A stretch of DNA of 8,296 nt from positions 1 to 8,296 of the forward strand of contig JADFYA010000150.1 in the NCBI GenBank assembly GCA_015233285.1, written 5' to 3'. Positions 1 through 6,603 of the stretch are shown here, piece after piece. Each line of letters begins with the position of its first letter. The stretch's first letter is position 1. Source of the DNA: Deltaproteobacteria bacterium (GTDB lineage Bacteria; Desulfobacterota; JADFXK01). The notes below the pieces were generated by a model, which had not been told where the DNA came from, made no database searches, and saw only the letters and a program-made list of their open reading frames with translations. The translations under genes and the position numbers were made by a program.

Positions 1-421
1 CATTGACTCCCGCCTGAAGAGATTTTCGAAGGTCGGTCTCAACTCCGACCCGGTCTGAAGGGTCAAGAGAAGCTTCATTCACTGACTCATCTCCGGCGGA
101 TGGATTTCCGGCGTCTTTTGATATCTCCGGGGCCGGTCGGATGATCGGGATGGGGACGCATCCAACTTTCTGAATCTCTATGGATGGTCTATAGGATGCT
201 TGAACAACGGGTGTCTTAAGCACCTTTGTATAAATGTGTTCAGACCTGGCCAGGCCATGCTTGGGAAAAGAGTGACGGTAAACAATCAAGGCGCCGAAAC
301 AGAACAGCAATATCAAAATAGATAACAATTGCTTGTTAAGATCCCGTCTTCCTGGTCCGGGAGTCGGTCGGTTGATTATCCTTTTATAGGTCGAACTCAA
401 TTTACTCAGGGAAGGCGACAT
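1..421 (-). CDS. Unrecognised single-pass membrane-anchored protein, N-terminal part (runs off left edge)
   Basis: The frame is open for 140 codons from an ATG at 421 to the window edge, with no stop. The ATG is preceded by a strong ribosome-binding site (AAAGGAGT, six bases before the ATG), which makes a real gene likely. The product starts with about 32 mostly polar, basic residues (including PGRRDLNKQ). A single hydrophobic segment follows at about residues 33-50 (LLSILILLFCFGALIVY), then a polar, proline-rich stretch (for example GCVPIPIIRPAPE near residues 88-100). This is the layout of an inner-membrane protein with a short cytoplasmic tail and a periplasmic region joined by a flexible linker. 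No domain is recognisable in the visible part; the missing C-terminus would carry the function. It lies 335 bases downstream of the Usp gene on the same strand and has its own promoter candidates, so it is probably a separate transcription unit. Confidence 0.72.
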   Translation of the reverse strand, partial: MSPSLSKLSSTYKRIINRPTPGPGRRDLNKQLLSILILLFCFGALIVYRHSFPKHGLARSEHIYTKVLKTPVVQASYRPSIEIQKVGCVPIPIIRPAPEISKDAGNPSAGDESVNEASLDPSDRVGVETDLRKSLQAGVN

Positions 422-450
422 GTCGTTACTCCTTTTTGCTTCAGTATTGA

Positions 451-479
451 ATAATAGGCTCACAAATACCAGGAAGCAA
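451..479 (-). promoter_or_regulatory. Candidate sigma-70 promoter upstream of the left-edge membrane protein gene
   Basis: On the minus strand a -35-like TTGCTT (474-479, three of six consensus bases) is separated by exactly 17 bases from a -10-like TATTAT (451-456, five of six). The predicted start near 444 gives a leader of just over 20 bases that contains the AAAGGAGT ribosome-binding site. The -35 box coincides with the -12 box of the sigma-54 candidate. Confidence 0.4.
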
Positions 480-490
480 TTTCGGGACCA
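474..490 (-). promoter_or_regulatory. Candidate sigma-54 promoter upstream of the left-edge membrane protein gene
   Basis: Read on the minus strand the sequence is TGGTCCCGAAATTGCTT. It has the invariant GG-N10-GC spacing, an intact TGG in the -24 box and TTGCT in the -12 box, but TC replaces the usual CA after TGG. A start near 464 would give a leader of about 43 bases. No copy of the dyads found upstream of the exporter gene lies nearby. It overlaps a sigma-70-like promoter, so only one may be real. Confidence 0.35.
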
Positions 491-676
491 ACATGTCGAA
501 GAATCGCTACGGCAAATTTATTTTAGATATAGTTTGGGGAGTTAGACTTGAACCTGGGGCAGGCTGCCGGGAGGGGATGATGGCCGGGGGGACACATCCG
601 ATCGTCAGAAAATTGACTGAGTCATTGTCTGAACTGTGATTAAGCTGATTAAATGATTGTGCTATGATGTTTGTGG

Positions 677-706
677 GTATAAGGGCGAGGCATGCCTCGC
701 CCCTAC
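677..706. repeat. REP-like palindromic element
   Basis: Positions 683-702 form a perfect 20-bp palindrome, GGGCGAGGCATGCCTCGCCC, and are bracketed by GTA (677-679) and TAC (704-706), so the dyad nearly extends to 30 bp. This matches the GTAGGGGCG...CGCCCCTAC type of dispersed intergenic palindrome common in deltaproteobacteria and some other bacteria; that identification rests on memory. As RNA it can fold into an 8-bp GC-rich stem with a CATG loop. It sits 55 bases past the Usp stop codon. No U-run follows on the minus strand, so it is not a typical terminator, although it could protect the 3' end of the message. Confidence 0.65.
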
Positions 707-756
707 AGGTGAATTTGCCCATGGCCTACCCGGTAGTCCGGCCCGGCCTGCTCTCT

Positions 757-1608
757 CTACGGGGTCGTCTTATCCCGGTAGACCAGGATAGGCCGCGTCG
801 TCAACCTGGCGATGTTCAGGGCCTCATCGCTGATCAACTTCAAATGCTTCGGCGGCTGGTGACTATACGCGCCCAGCACGATCAGATCGTACCTTTCGGT
901 GGCCACTTCTTTGAGGATTTCATCGACAAAGTCCCCCTTGGTGGATTTGGCCACCGGAACATGGTCTAACTTGCGCAGGGTTTGCTCGCCCTTGTACAGG
1001 CAGGACTTGGCCACGCCGTCGCTTTCGGCTCTGACGTTTTCCTGAACGTGCATCACGGTAATCTGGGGCTTCTTCTTGGCCAGCAGGCCGGCAATGAATT
1101 CCAGCGCCCCCTGGTCGCATTCCGAGCCGCGATAGGCCACCAGAACTCGATTGATCGGCCGGTAATTCCGGACAATCAGGACCGGCTGGCAGGCATGATG
1201 AAGAATCTTGGCATGAACCGTCCCCAGGACGAAGCCGCGCAGCGATGACCGGCCATGGGCGCCTAAGACAATCATGTCATATCCCTCGGAATTGGCGATA
1301 TGCAAGATCTCATCGGCCGGTTCACCGGTGGCGATGCGCGGCCAACAAGGCACCTTACCGGTTTCGCAGACATTGCATGAACTCAGGACCTGCTCGCCCA
1401 CCGCGTCGGCTTCCGCCTCGATCCAGGCCTTGACCTGGTCTTTGGCCACAAAGGGCATGTACAGGGTTTCCGGGCCGAGATCGGCTTCATCCGGTTTGAC
1501 ATAAAGCGCATCCACCACCTTGGCGTCAAAATGCTCCAACAAATGACAGGTATATTGCAGCGCGACCTGAGACGCCTCACTTTTATCCACGGCTACTAAG
1601 ACCTTCAT
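757..1608 (-). CDS. Tandem-domain universal stress protein (UspA family)
   Basis: The 283-residue product has two Usp domains, about residues 1-147 and 153-278. The first begins MKVLVAVDKSE and contains the ATP-binding signature G-X2-G-X9-G-T at residues 116-130 (GAHGRSSLRGFVLGT), so it probably binds ATP. The second has the LIVLGAYS strand but lacks the signature, giving one binding and one degenerate half. Such cytoplasmic proteins act in survival under stress or energy limitation; the exact role is unknown. I place the start at the ATG at 1608 because AAGGGG (1617-1622) lies eight bases upstream and family members start this way. In-frame GTG 1617 and ATG 1614 would overlap that site. It is the last gene of the cluster. 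Its leader contains the duplicated start region and heptamer array described separately. Confidence 0.9.
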   Translation of the reverse strand: MKVLVAVDKSEASQVALQYTCHLLEHFDAKVVDALYVKPDEADLGPETLYMPFVAKDQVKAWIEAEADAVGEQVLSSCNVCETGKVPCWPRIATGEPADEILHIANSEGYDMIVLGAHGRSSLRGFVLGTVHAKILHHACQPVLIVRNYRPINRVLVAYRGSECDQGALEFIAGLLAKKKPQITVMHVQENVRAESDGVAKSCLYKGEQTLRKLDHVPVAKSTKGDFVDEILKEVATERYDLIVLGAYSHQPPKHLKLISDEALNIARLTTRPILVYRDKTTP

Positions 1609-1629
1609 CGTCATCACCCCTTAGTCATG
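1594..1629 (-). repeat. 36-bp direct repeat, copy A (functional start region of the Usp gene)
   Basis: This copy is identical base for base to 1697-1732. It contains the ribosome-binding site AAGGGG, the three stacked start candidates (GTG 1617, ATG 1614, ATG 1608) and the first codons of the Usp gene. The match ends abruptly at both ends: position 1593 is C against T at 1696, and 1630 is G against A at 1733. Confidence 0.95.
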
Positions 1630-1711
1630 GTATCCAACAACCAGCAACGAGTAACCGGCAACGAGTAACGGGCAACGAGCAACCAGCAACCAGCGTTACT
1701 AAGACCTTCAT
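1625..1711 (-). CDS. Putative 28-codon leader frame upstream of the Usp gene
   Basis: The duplicated ATG at 1711 has the same AAGGGG site eight bases upstream as the real gene and so should attract ribosomes. The frame reads MKVLV, crosses the heptamer array as a hydrophobic, cysteine-bearing stretch (for example LLVAGCWIP at the end), and stops at TGA 1625-1627, three bases before the ribosome-binding site of the Usp gene. Translation would bring ribosomes close to that site and could couple or modulate its initiation. The peptide is almost certainly a by-product of duplication rather than a selected protein. Because the repeat unit is 7 bp, gain or loss of one unit would change the frame and move the stop. 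Confidence 0.3.
   Translation of the reverse strand: MKVLVTLVAGCSLPVTRCRLLVAGCWIP
1638..1693. repeat. Tandem array of eight 7-bp units
   Basis: Eight consecutive heptamers fit the pattern YAACSRG: CAACCAG, CAACGAG, TAACCGG, CAACGAG, TAACGGG, CAACGAG, CAACCAG, CAACCAG. Each keeps AAC at positions 2-4 and G at position 7. The array fills nearly all of the 67-base spacer between the two 36-bp repeats. Heptanucleotide arrays are known as dispersed families in cyanobacteria and other bacteria, and copy number in such arrays can vary by slippage. Confidence 0.92.
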
Positions 1712-1732
1712 CGTCATCACCCCTTAGTCATG
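1697..1732 (-). repeat. 36-bp direct repeat, copy B (duplicated start region)
   Basis: This is the perfect upstream copy of 1594-1629, offset by 103 bases. It carries the same ribosome-binding site and codons ATG AAG GTC TTA GTA, but then runs into the heptamer array rather than the Usp gene. It begins only 12 bases after the stop codon of the preceding Usp gene. An exact copy of translation-initiation DNA suggests a recent slippage or recombination event. Confidence 0.95.
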
Positions 1733-1744
1733 ATCATTCTGTGC

Positions 1745-2623
1745 CTAGCGCAAGACCAGCACCGAAGATTGGCAGGTACTTAAGAATCTGTCCATCCAGT
1801 CTTTCGGGAAGAGCACGGACAGCAGCGACTTTTTTCCCATCCAGAAAGCCAGTAAGTCATCGTCGGTTTCTTTGGCGATGACCGCTTCAAATTCCTTCAT
1901 TTCGGCCAGCCGGTTTTTGACCGAAATGCCCCGGTCGCTGAAATAATCGCCCACCTCGATCAGTTTGGTATATTCGACCTGTTTGGCCGCGCCGTCTTTG
2001 GTCAGGCCGACGAGTTCCAGCCGGGCCTGATGGATCGTGGCCATCTGGTTAATCATTTCCAGAGAATCCTGACTGACGGTCGAGTCCTCGATACAGGCCA
2101 TAATTCTTTTGATCGGCTTGTCCTCCTTGACCAGCAGGACGGAGCAATCGGCGTTGCCGACAACGGCTTGCGGCACATCGGCCGGGTCCTGCCATAGGCA
2201 CTGGCTTCCCTTGCTGCATCCCAGCACAATCAGGTCGCTGCCTTCCTTTTTGGCCTCATTGAGGATCTCGTTGGCCGGGTGGCCGGCCCGAAGACGTATT
2301 TTCAAATCCTTCCTGGCCCCTCGGTACACCTTCATCTCTTCCCACAGCCCGGATTTAACCATTTTCCATTCATAGCTGAATCGTTCCTGGGCATAGGGTG
2401 ACCCCGCCTGACCCAACTCATCGTCAAACTCCTGGCGATAGCGGTGCAGGGCTTTAATCAGGGCATGATTTGAAGGCAAGGGGATGTCCACATCCTTGGA
2501 GGCCGACGTGGGGGCCACCCCCAAGATAGTGACATCCGCCCAGGTATTCCGGGCCAGCTCGATAACCTTTTTGAGGGCATAGGCACTATAGGGGCGATCA
2601 TCCCCGGCAAACAAAATCTTCAT
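1745..2623 (-). CDS. Divergent tandem-domain universal stress protein
   Basis: The product is 292 residues. It opens with MKILFAGDDRPYSAYALKK, a typical Usp beta1-alpha1 segment, and the first domain ends near residue 166 with SDLIVLGCSKGSQ...CSVLLVKE. A second, weaker Usp-like half begins at PIKRIMACIEDS (about residue 170) and ends with SSVLVLR. The ATP signature is not intact: after LG (134-135) the spacing is changed, and there is no G-X9-G-(S/T) step. The second half keeps little beyond its first and last strands. It may therefore not bind ATP, or may bind differently, and could act through dimerisation with the downstream Usp protein. The ATG at 2623 follows AAAGGGA about seven bases upstream. 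It lies 20 bases after the response regulator gene in the same direction, consistent with one operon. Confidence 0.87.
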   Translation of the reverse strand: MKILFAGDDRPYSAYALKKVIELARNTWADVTILGVAPTSASKDVDIPLPSNHALIKALHRYRQEFDDELGQAGSPYAQERFSYEWKMVKSGLWEEMKVYRGARKDLKIRLRAGHPANEILNEAKKEGSDLIVLGCSKGSQCLWQDPADVPQAVVGNADCSVLLVKEDKPIKRIMACIEDSTVSQDSLEMINQMATIHQARLELVGLTKDGAAKQVEYTKLIEVGDYFSDRGISVKNRLAEMKEFEAVIAKETDDDLLAFWMGKKSLLSVLFPKDWMDRFLSTCQSSVLVLR

Positions 2624-2643
2624 GATGCTTTCCCTTTCAACAT

Positions 2644-3036
2644 CTAGCTCTGTGATTGTCGTCGGTTGGCTTCAGCCTTACGGACCACGTCCAGAATTTC
2701 GCCCAGCTTAAACGGCTTGGCAATGAAGTCGAAGACGCCCTTCTGATATGATTCACGGGCCGTTTCCATGGTGGCGAAACCGGTAATGACGATGACCTCG
2801 GTGTCCGGAGTACGTTTTTTGACCTCGGTCAGAAAGGCCATCCCGTCCAAACCTTCCATTTTGAGATCGGTAATCACCAGATCGAAGGTCTTTTCCGTCA
2901 ACCGGTGCATCGCCTCCATGCTTCTGGTAAATGTTTCCACCACATAACCAGCTTTTTCGAGGGCCGGTTTCAGGCGCTTGCAAACAATAGGTTCGTCGTC
3001 TAAAATTAGAATCTGAGTCTTGTTATCCATTTCCAT
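2644..3036 (-). CDS. Single-domain response regulator (CheY-like receiver)
   Basis: The 130-residue protein is a receiver domain with no output domain. The full phosphorylation site is present: acidic pair D13-D14, phospho-acceptor D57 (VITDLKM), T85 (VIVITG) and K107-P108 (FIAKPF). It should accept phosphate from a histidine kinase and act by protein contact, as CheY or Spo0F do. No kinase is encoded in the window. The ATG at 3036 is preferred over the one at 3030 because GAGGAG (3046-3051) is correctly spaced from it. That ribosome-binding site lies inside the last codons of the dikinase-like gene, whose TAA ends three bases before this ATG, so the two are probably translationally coupled. 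This hints that the receiver works with the dikinase-like protein or with the Usp proteins that follow. Confidence 0.93.
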   Translation of the reverse strand: MEMDNKTQILILDDEPIVCKRLKPALEKAGYVVETFTRSMEAMHRLTEKTFDLVITDLKMEGLDGMAFLTEVKKRTPDTEVIVITGFATMETARESYQKGVFDFIAKPFKLGEILDVVRKAEANRRQSQS

Positions 3037-3039
3037 GGC

Positions 3040-5715
3040 TTAGCTCTCCTCTTGTTCTGACCTATGTTTTATATCCGCCGCCCGTTGCAAAAAATCATCT
3101 AGATGTTGGCCGATATATTCATCACTGTGCATTTGAATATCCAGTTGCCGGGTATAAGCTACCAAGCATCCTAAAAGCCGCATTTTTTCCATCATTAAGG
3201 GTCGGTCGAGTTTCTTGATTCGGCCCACCACCAGGTCACCCCGGATTTCCACGCGGAAGTTGAACTGCTCCAGCACTTCCCCGATGAACTTGGCCCGGCG
3301 CGATCTGCGGCTGACGTCGGTGACCCCGCCCAGAAAGCGGAAATAGGCGTAATTATCATTAAGTTTATCCGATATATAAGCATCAATAATATTGAAGTGA
3401 TACCCCAATTTTAGGCTGAGATCCAGGTATTCCTTGGACACGACCGCCAGGTTTCGGCCCAGGTAGCGCGGGGAACCGGTCGTGGTCGAAAAAGTCCTGG
3501 TCAGGCTGGACATGAAGCTGCCGAAATCTACGGAAACAGGATCGTTGCTCCACATCCCCGGTTGCATTAAACCTTCTAGAAAAGCCTGCATGGGCACGGA
3601 GGTGATATCCTCAGGCCGGATGTCGTAACCGGCCGTTTTGGCCCGAATGCCCTCGCCGATATCTATGACGAACAGGCCAAGGGGAATGTCGAACTTGAGC
3701 CGCTTGGTCGAAATGTCGCTGGTCCCGATCCGGTCACCGGATTGAACCAGTTCTTCAACGGCTTTTTCGTGGATGAACCGGATGATGTCGTGGAGGGTCA
3801 GACATCCGGCTGGGTTGAAATTATTATCATGCGGGTCAACCAGATTCAGTGGGCTGATTTTCCTTAGTATCCGGCGCAGAAGCCGATATTCGTAAGATTC
3901 TTCAAAAACATCTTCCGAAGTGAACTCATGGTAGCACAGCTCGCGGACTCGTCCGGCATAAACCCGGTTCTGCGTCGCATCCAGGGTAATCTCGTCGCCG
4001 GTCTTAAACACCTGAGTCGCCATCTTGGTATTGACGATCGTCGGCACCCGAAATTCCCGGGCGATCGTGGCCATGTGGCCCATGGGCGAACCGACGTCGG
4101 TTAATATCCCGTGCACCTTGCGCATGACCCCGGCCAGCCGGGGTGAGGTGTGCCTGGTGACCAGAATGGACCCGTGGGGCACGCGTGACAAATCCGCATT
4201 ATCGCCCAGGACGAACACCTGACCCGCGACCACCCCGCGCTGGACGACCACGCCCTGGTCATGCATCAATAGCGGATAATTATCCACGGCATTGGGGATA
4301 TCATCCATCGAGCAACCGGGCCGGCGCACAATATTCAGCGGACGAGTCTGCAGAATCACAAAATTGCCGTTCTGATTCAGGGACCATTCAATATCTTGCG
4401 GCCTTTTGAAATAGCGTTCAATCGAGAGGGCCATTTCGGCCAGTTTCTCCAACTGATCCGAGGTCAGGCACGGCCGGTTGGCCATGTCGTCAGAAACCGG
4501 AACATACTTTGTGCCACCTTCCGGGGCGGCAATCATCATGGTTGGTTTGTGGACCACGGTCAGTTCACACAGGGCATGGGGCGGCGTCCGGCAGACTATG
4601 TATTGATCCACATGGGCATCGCCTTTCACCACAGGCACGCCCAGGCCCCAGGTGGCGCTGATCATCAGGTTGTCTTCTTCCGGGGAGGCCAGATCCATGG
4701 TATAGACCACCCCGCTGACCTTAGCCCGGACCATCGTCTGGCAGGCCACGGCCATGGCCAGCTCATGCATTTGAAACCCCTTCTGGCTCTGGTATGCCAG
4801 GGCGGTTCGGGAATAGGCTCCCGCTAAGACCTTCTTATAACTTTCCGGAAGTTGCGCCACCGGGACATTTAAGTAGGTTTTATATTGCCCGGCAAAACTA
4901 TGGACGCCATCTTCCCCCCAGGCACTGCTGCGGACCGCTAATAACAGCGGCTCATCATGATACTTTTTCTGAAGCACTTCGACGGCTTTTTCTATCTGCT
5001 GGATCAGTTCCGGTGGAAATTTCCCGTTCAGCAAGCACGCCTCGACCGCCTCGGCCATCTGTTCGGTGGATGCTTCATCCTCGGGATCCCATGCGGTGAA
5101 CAGGTTTTGGAGTTGATCATACAGTTGATTCCATTCCAGAAAAGCTCGAAAAGCGCTAGTTGTAACCGCAAATCCGTCCGGCGTGGTCAGTTCCAAAACA
5201 TTCTTGACGTCGGCCAGGTTGGCATTTTTATTTCCAACCAGCTCATTCATGTCCTGACTGAGCCCGGCATATGGAATCACTGCGTCGCCTCGCGGCAGAA
5301 TCCACTTGCCGGTCAGATCTTGTTGAATCTTCTCATTGATATTTTCAAACCGGTTAAACAGCTTATCGTATTTCCGGGGAGCCAGGGCATTGAGATCAAA
5401 AATCAGGCTGTGCACCTGGGCTTTTAGCTGCTCATACACCGACAAGATGTACTGCCGGTCAAAGATATACTCCCCGCTCAGCTTATCCCCCATATCGGCG
5501 ATCAGCTCCAGGGCCTCGTTATTAGACGTCAAAATGTCCTGAAACTTCTTGAATAACTTGCCGAAAGAATATTCCGTCTCCCTCTGGTGAACCTGCCGGG
5601 AAAAACTCCTGAGCCACAAATCCTGAAACTTATGGACAAGCCTGGTCAGGAAATGGTCTGTTTCTTTTTGGCGGCCCCGCCGTATTAAAGTTTCCAGGAA
5701 CTGATGCAATCGCAT
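3040..5715 (-). CDS. PEP-synthase-like protein (ATP-grasp plus phosphohistidine domains, novel C-terminal region)
   Basis: The product has 891 residues. Residues 1-135 form a charged, apparently helical N-terminal region. An ATP-grasp PEP/pyruvate-dikinase N-domain follows at about 155-465: LVGNKNANL (159-167), AVRSSAWGEDG with SFAGQY (260-278), DIEW (441-444) and LQTRPL (455-460). A mobile phosphohistidine domain spans about 485-590, with the likely catalytic histidine H547 in SPMGHMATIARE. PEP synthase and pyruvate phosphate dikinase would continue into a TIM-barrel substrate domain. Here about 300 different residues follow, with blocks such as CLTLHDIIRF (638-647), LKLGYHFNIIDAY (768-780) and FLGGVTDVSRRSRRAKFIGE (794-813). 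It may phosphorylate an unknown acceptor, or move phosphate between ATP and H547 as a sensor. Calling it a true PEP synthase would be over-annotation. The start at 5715 has a modest AAGG site. Confidence 0.88.
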   Translation of the reverse strand: MRLHQFLETLIRRGRQKETDHFLTRLVHKFQDLWLRSFSRQVHQRETEYSFGKLFKKFQDILTSNNEALELIADMGDKLSGEYIFDRQYILSVYEQLKAQVHSLIFDLNALAPRKYDKLFNRFENINEKIQQDLTGKWILPRGDAVIPYAGLSQDMNELVGNKNANLADVKNVLELTTPDGFAVTTSAFRAFLEWNQLYDQLQNLFTAWDPEDEASTEQMAEAVEACLLNGKFPPELIQQIEKAVEVLQKKYHDEPLLLAVRSSAWGEDGVHSFAGQYKTYLNVPVAQLPESYKKVLAGAYSRTALAYQSQKGFQMHELAMAVACQTMVRAKVSGVVYTMDLASPEEDNLMISATWGLGVPVVKGDAHVDQYIVCRTPPHALCELTVVHKPTMMIAAPEGGTKYVPVSDDMANRPCLTSDQLEKLAEMALSIERYFKRPQDIEWSLNQNGNFVILQTRPLNIVRRPGCSMDDIPNAVDNYPLLMHDQGVVVQRGVVAGQVFVLGDNADLSRVPHGSILVTRHTSPRLAGVMRKVHGILTDVGSPMGHMATIAREFRVPTIVNTKMATQVFKTGDEITLDATQNRVYAGRVRELCYHEFTSEDVFEESYEYRLLRRILRKISPLNLVDPHDNNFNPAGCLTLHDIIRFIHEKAVEELVQSGDRIGTSDISTKRLKFDIPLGLFVIDIGEGIRAKTAGYDIRPEDITSVPMQAFLEGLMQPGMWSNDPVSVDFGSFMSSLTRTFSTTTGSPRYLGRNLAVVSKEYLDLSLKLGYHFNIIDAYISDKLNDNYAYFRFLGGVTDVSRRSRRAKFIGEVLEQFNFRVEIRGDLVVGRIKKLDRPLMMEKMRLLGCLVAYTRQLDIQMHSDEYIGQHLDDFLQRAADIKHRSEQEES

Positions 5716-5820
5716 AACCTTGCCTTATAAGACCGCCATCCCAAAGGGGGAATGTTAATTCGGTAAAGCCGCCGACCCGTCAACTGTCCGGTGCCCCGGC
5801 CGGAGGAGATTCACGAATCT

Positions 5821-6600
5821 CTAATGGGCACCTTTGCTGCGTCCAAAAATCAGCCCGGTAAAGAGACCGGCGATGATGGCGATGAGAGTGGCCAGGATGC
5901 CGTAGAGGGTGCCGTGATTGAAGGCCATGTCAGCCAGGAGCGATGGAAAGCCTTCCAGCTTGACTACCAAAGGTTGTTCGGCTTTGGCCACAATGTCTCC
6001 GTGCTTAACCGCATAGACTTCAATGACATACTTGCCTGGCGGAAATTTGGCCGGAATAGCCGGGTTGGCATCGAAGTTCTTTTGGACTCCGCTATCCATG
6101 GCGTACCGAATCCCCGCCGTCACCGCATAAAGTCCTTCTTTTTCTTTGAGCCTCAAAAATTCCTTGATCAAGAAATCCCGATCCGGGGTCTCCGGCTTAA
6201 TCACGGTGCGATGGGACAAAGCCGGCAATCCCAGTTGATAAACCGGCGCGGCGTCTTTCCTGGTTTCCAGCAAGTCTTCAAAAGTCTTGGACGTGGCCAT
6301 CAGAAAGGCGCTGGGCACGGACTCAAAGGTCAGGCTGGTCCGATTCATCCACAGGATGCCGAAGACTTTTTCTTTTCTTTTCATGTTAACGGTGCTTTGC
6401 TCGCCCATAATTCGGATGACGGCCTCGCAGTCGGATGGGAGCACCCCTTTTATTGATAATGTTGTTCCATCATAGAAGGCCCCAATGCCGATTGTATCCG
6501 GAGATACCTTGAACAAAATAGGATCATTAGCCCGGACAATTCCAGTTTGAACCAGTATACCGACTAAGGCCGTAATTATCATCAAATATTTTCTGTTCAT
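5821..6600 (-). CDS. TIGR02186-type exported, C-terminally membrane-anchored protein
   Basis: The 259-residue product starts with a probable signal peptide (MNRKYL, hydrophobic to about residue 20, possible cleavage after VRA at 22-24). A mainly beta-rich extracytoplasmic region follows, and a hydrophobic helix at about 230-252 (TLYGILATLIAIIAGLFTGL) ends in a basic tail, FGRSKGAH. The early block IGIGAFYDGTTLSIKG and the later WMNRTSLTFESVPSAF fit the uncharacterised TIGR02186 family, often found next to TauE/SafE exporters; this assignment is from memory of the family. Its job is unknown; the pairing suggests an accessory or substrate-handling partner on the outer face of the membrane. The ATG at 6600 lies three bases after the exporter stop codon. 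Its GGAGG site is inside the exporter's last codons, so expression is likely coupled. Confidence 0.8.
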   Translation of the reverse strand: MNRKYLMIITALVGILVQTGIVRANDPILFKVSPDTIGIGAFYDGTTLSIKGVLPSDCEAVIRIMGEQSTVNMKRKEKVFGILWMNRTSLTFESVPSAFLMATSKTFEDLLETRKDAAPVYQLGLPALSHRTVIKPETPDRDFLIKEFLRLKEKEGLYAVTAGIRYAMDSGVQKNFDANPAIPAKFPPGKYVIEVYAVKHGDIVAKAEQPLVVKLEGFPSLLADMAFNHGTLYGILATLIAIIAGLFTGLIFGRSKGAH

Positions 6601-6603
6601 TTT

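Larger units (their letters stand above)
422..756. other. 335-base intergenic region
   Basis: This gap separates the end of the Usp gene (757) from the membrane-protein gene (421). It holds promoter candidates at 451-490, a perfect 11-bp palindrome TGACTGAGTCA at 614-624 and a REP-like palindrome at 677-706. A 71-codon minus-strand frame (507-722) crosses the palindrome and has no clear ribosome-binding site; I do not call it a gene. No RNA gene is visible. Confidence 0.6.

Noticed and set aside
507..722. 71-codon minus-strand frame downstream of the Usp gene
   Set aside because: It runs through the REP-like palindrome, lacks a convincing ribosome-binding site and matches no family I recognise. 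Apart from a short GCVP similarity to the left-edge gene there is nothing to support it.
1638..1693. CRISPR array
   Set aside because: The units are 7 bp and contiguous, with no spacers between them, so this is a simple tandem repeat.
5750..5783. Possible sigma-70 promoter before the dikinase-like gene (TTGACG at 5778-5783)
   Set aside because: The -35 box is good, but no -10 box with more than three of six matches occurs at 16-18 bases, so I do not call an internal promoter.
5807..5820. Small inverted repeat AGATTC-AC-GAATCT just after the TIGR02186 stop codon
   Set aside because: The stem is only five or six base pairs with a tiny loop and no U-run follows, so it is too weak to call a terminator.
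5791..6456. 221-codon plus-strand frame opposite the TIGR02186 gene
   Set aside because: It is antisense to a gene with signal peptide, membrane anchor and coupled ribosome-binding site. Its residue content looks like a reverse-strand shadow.
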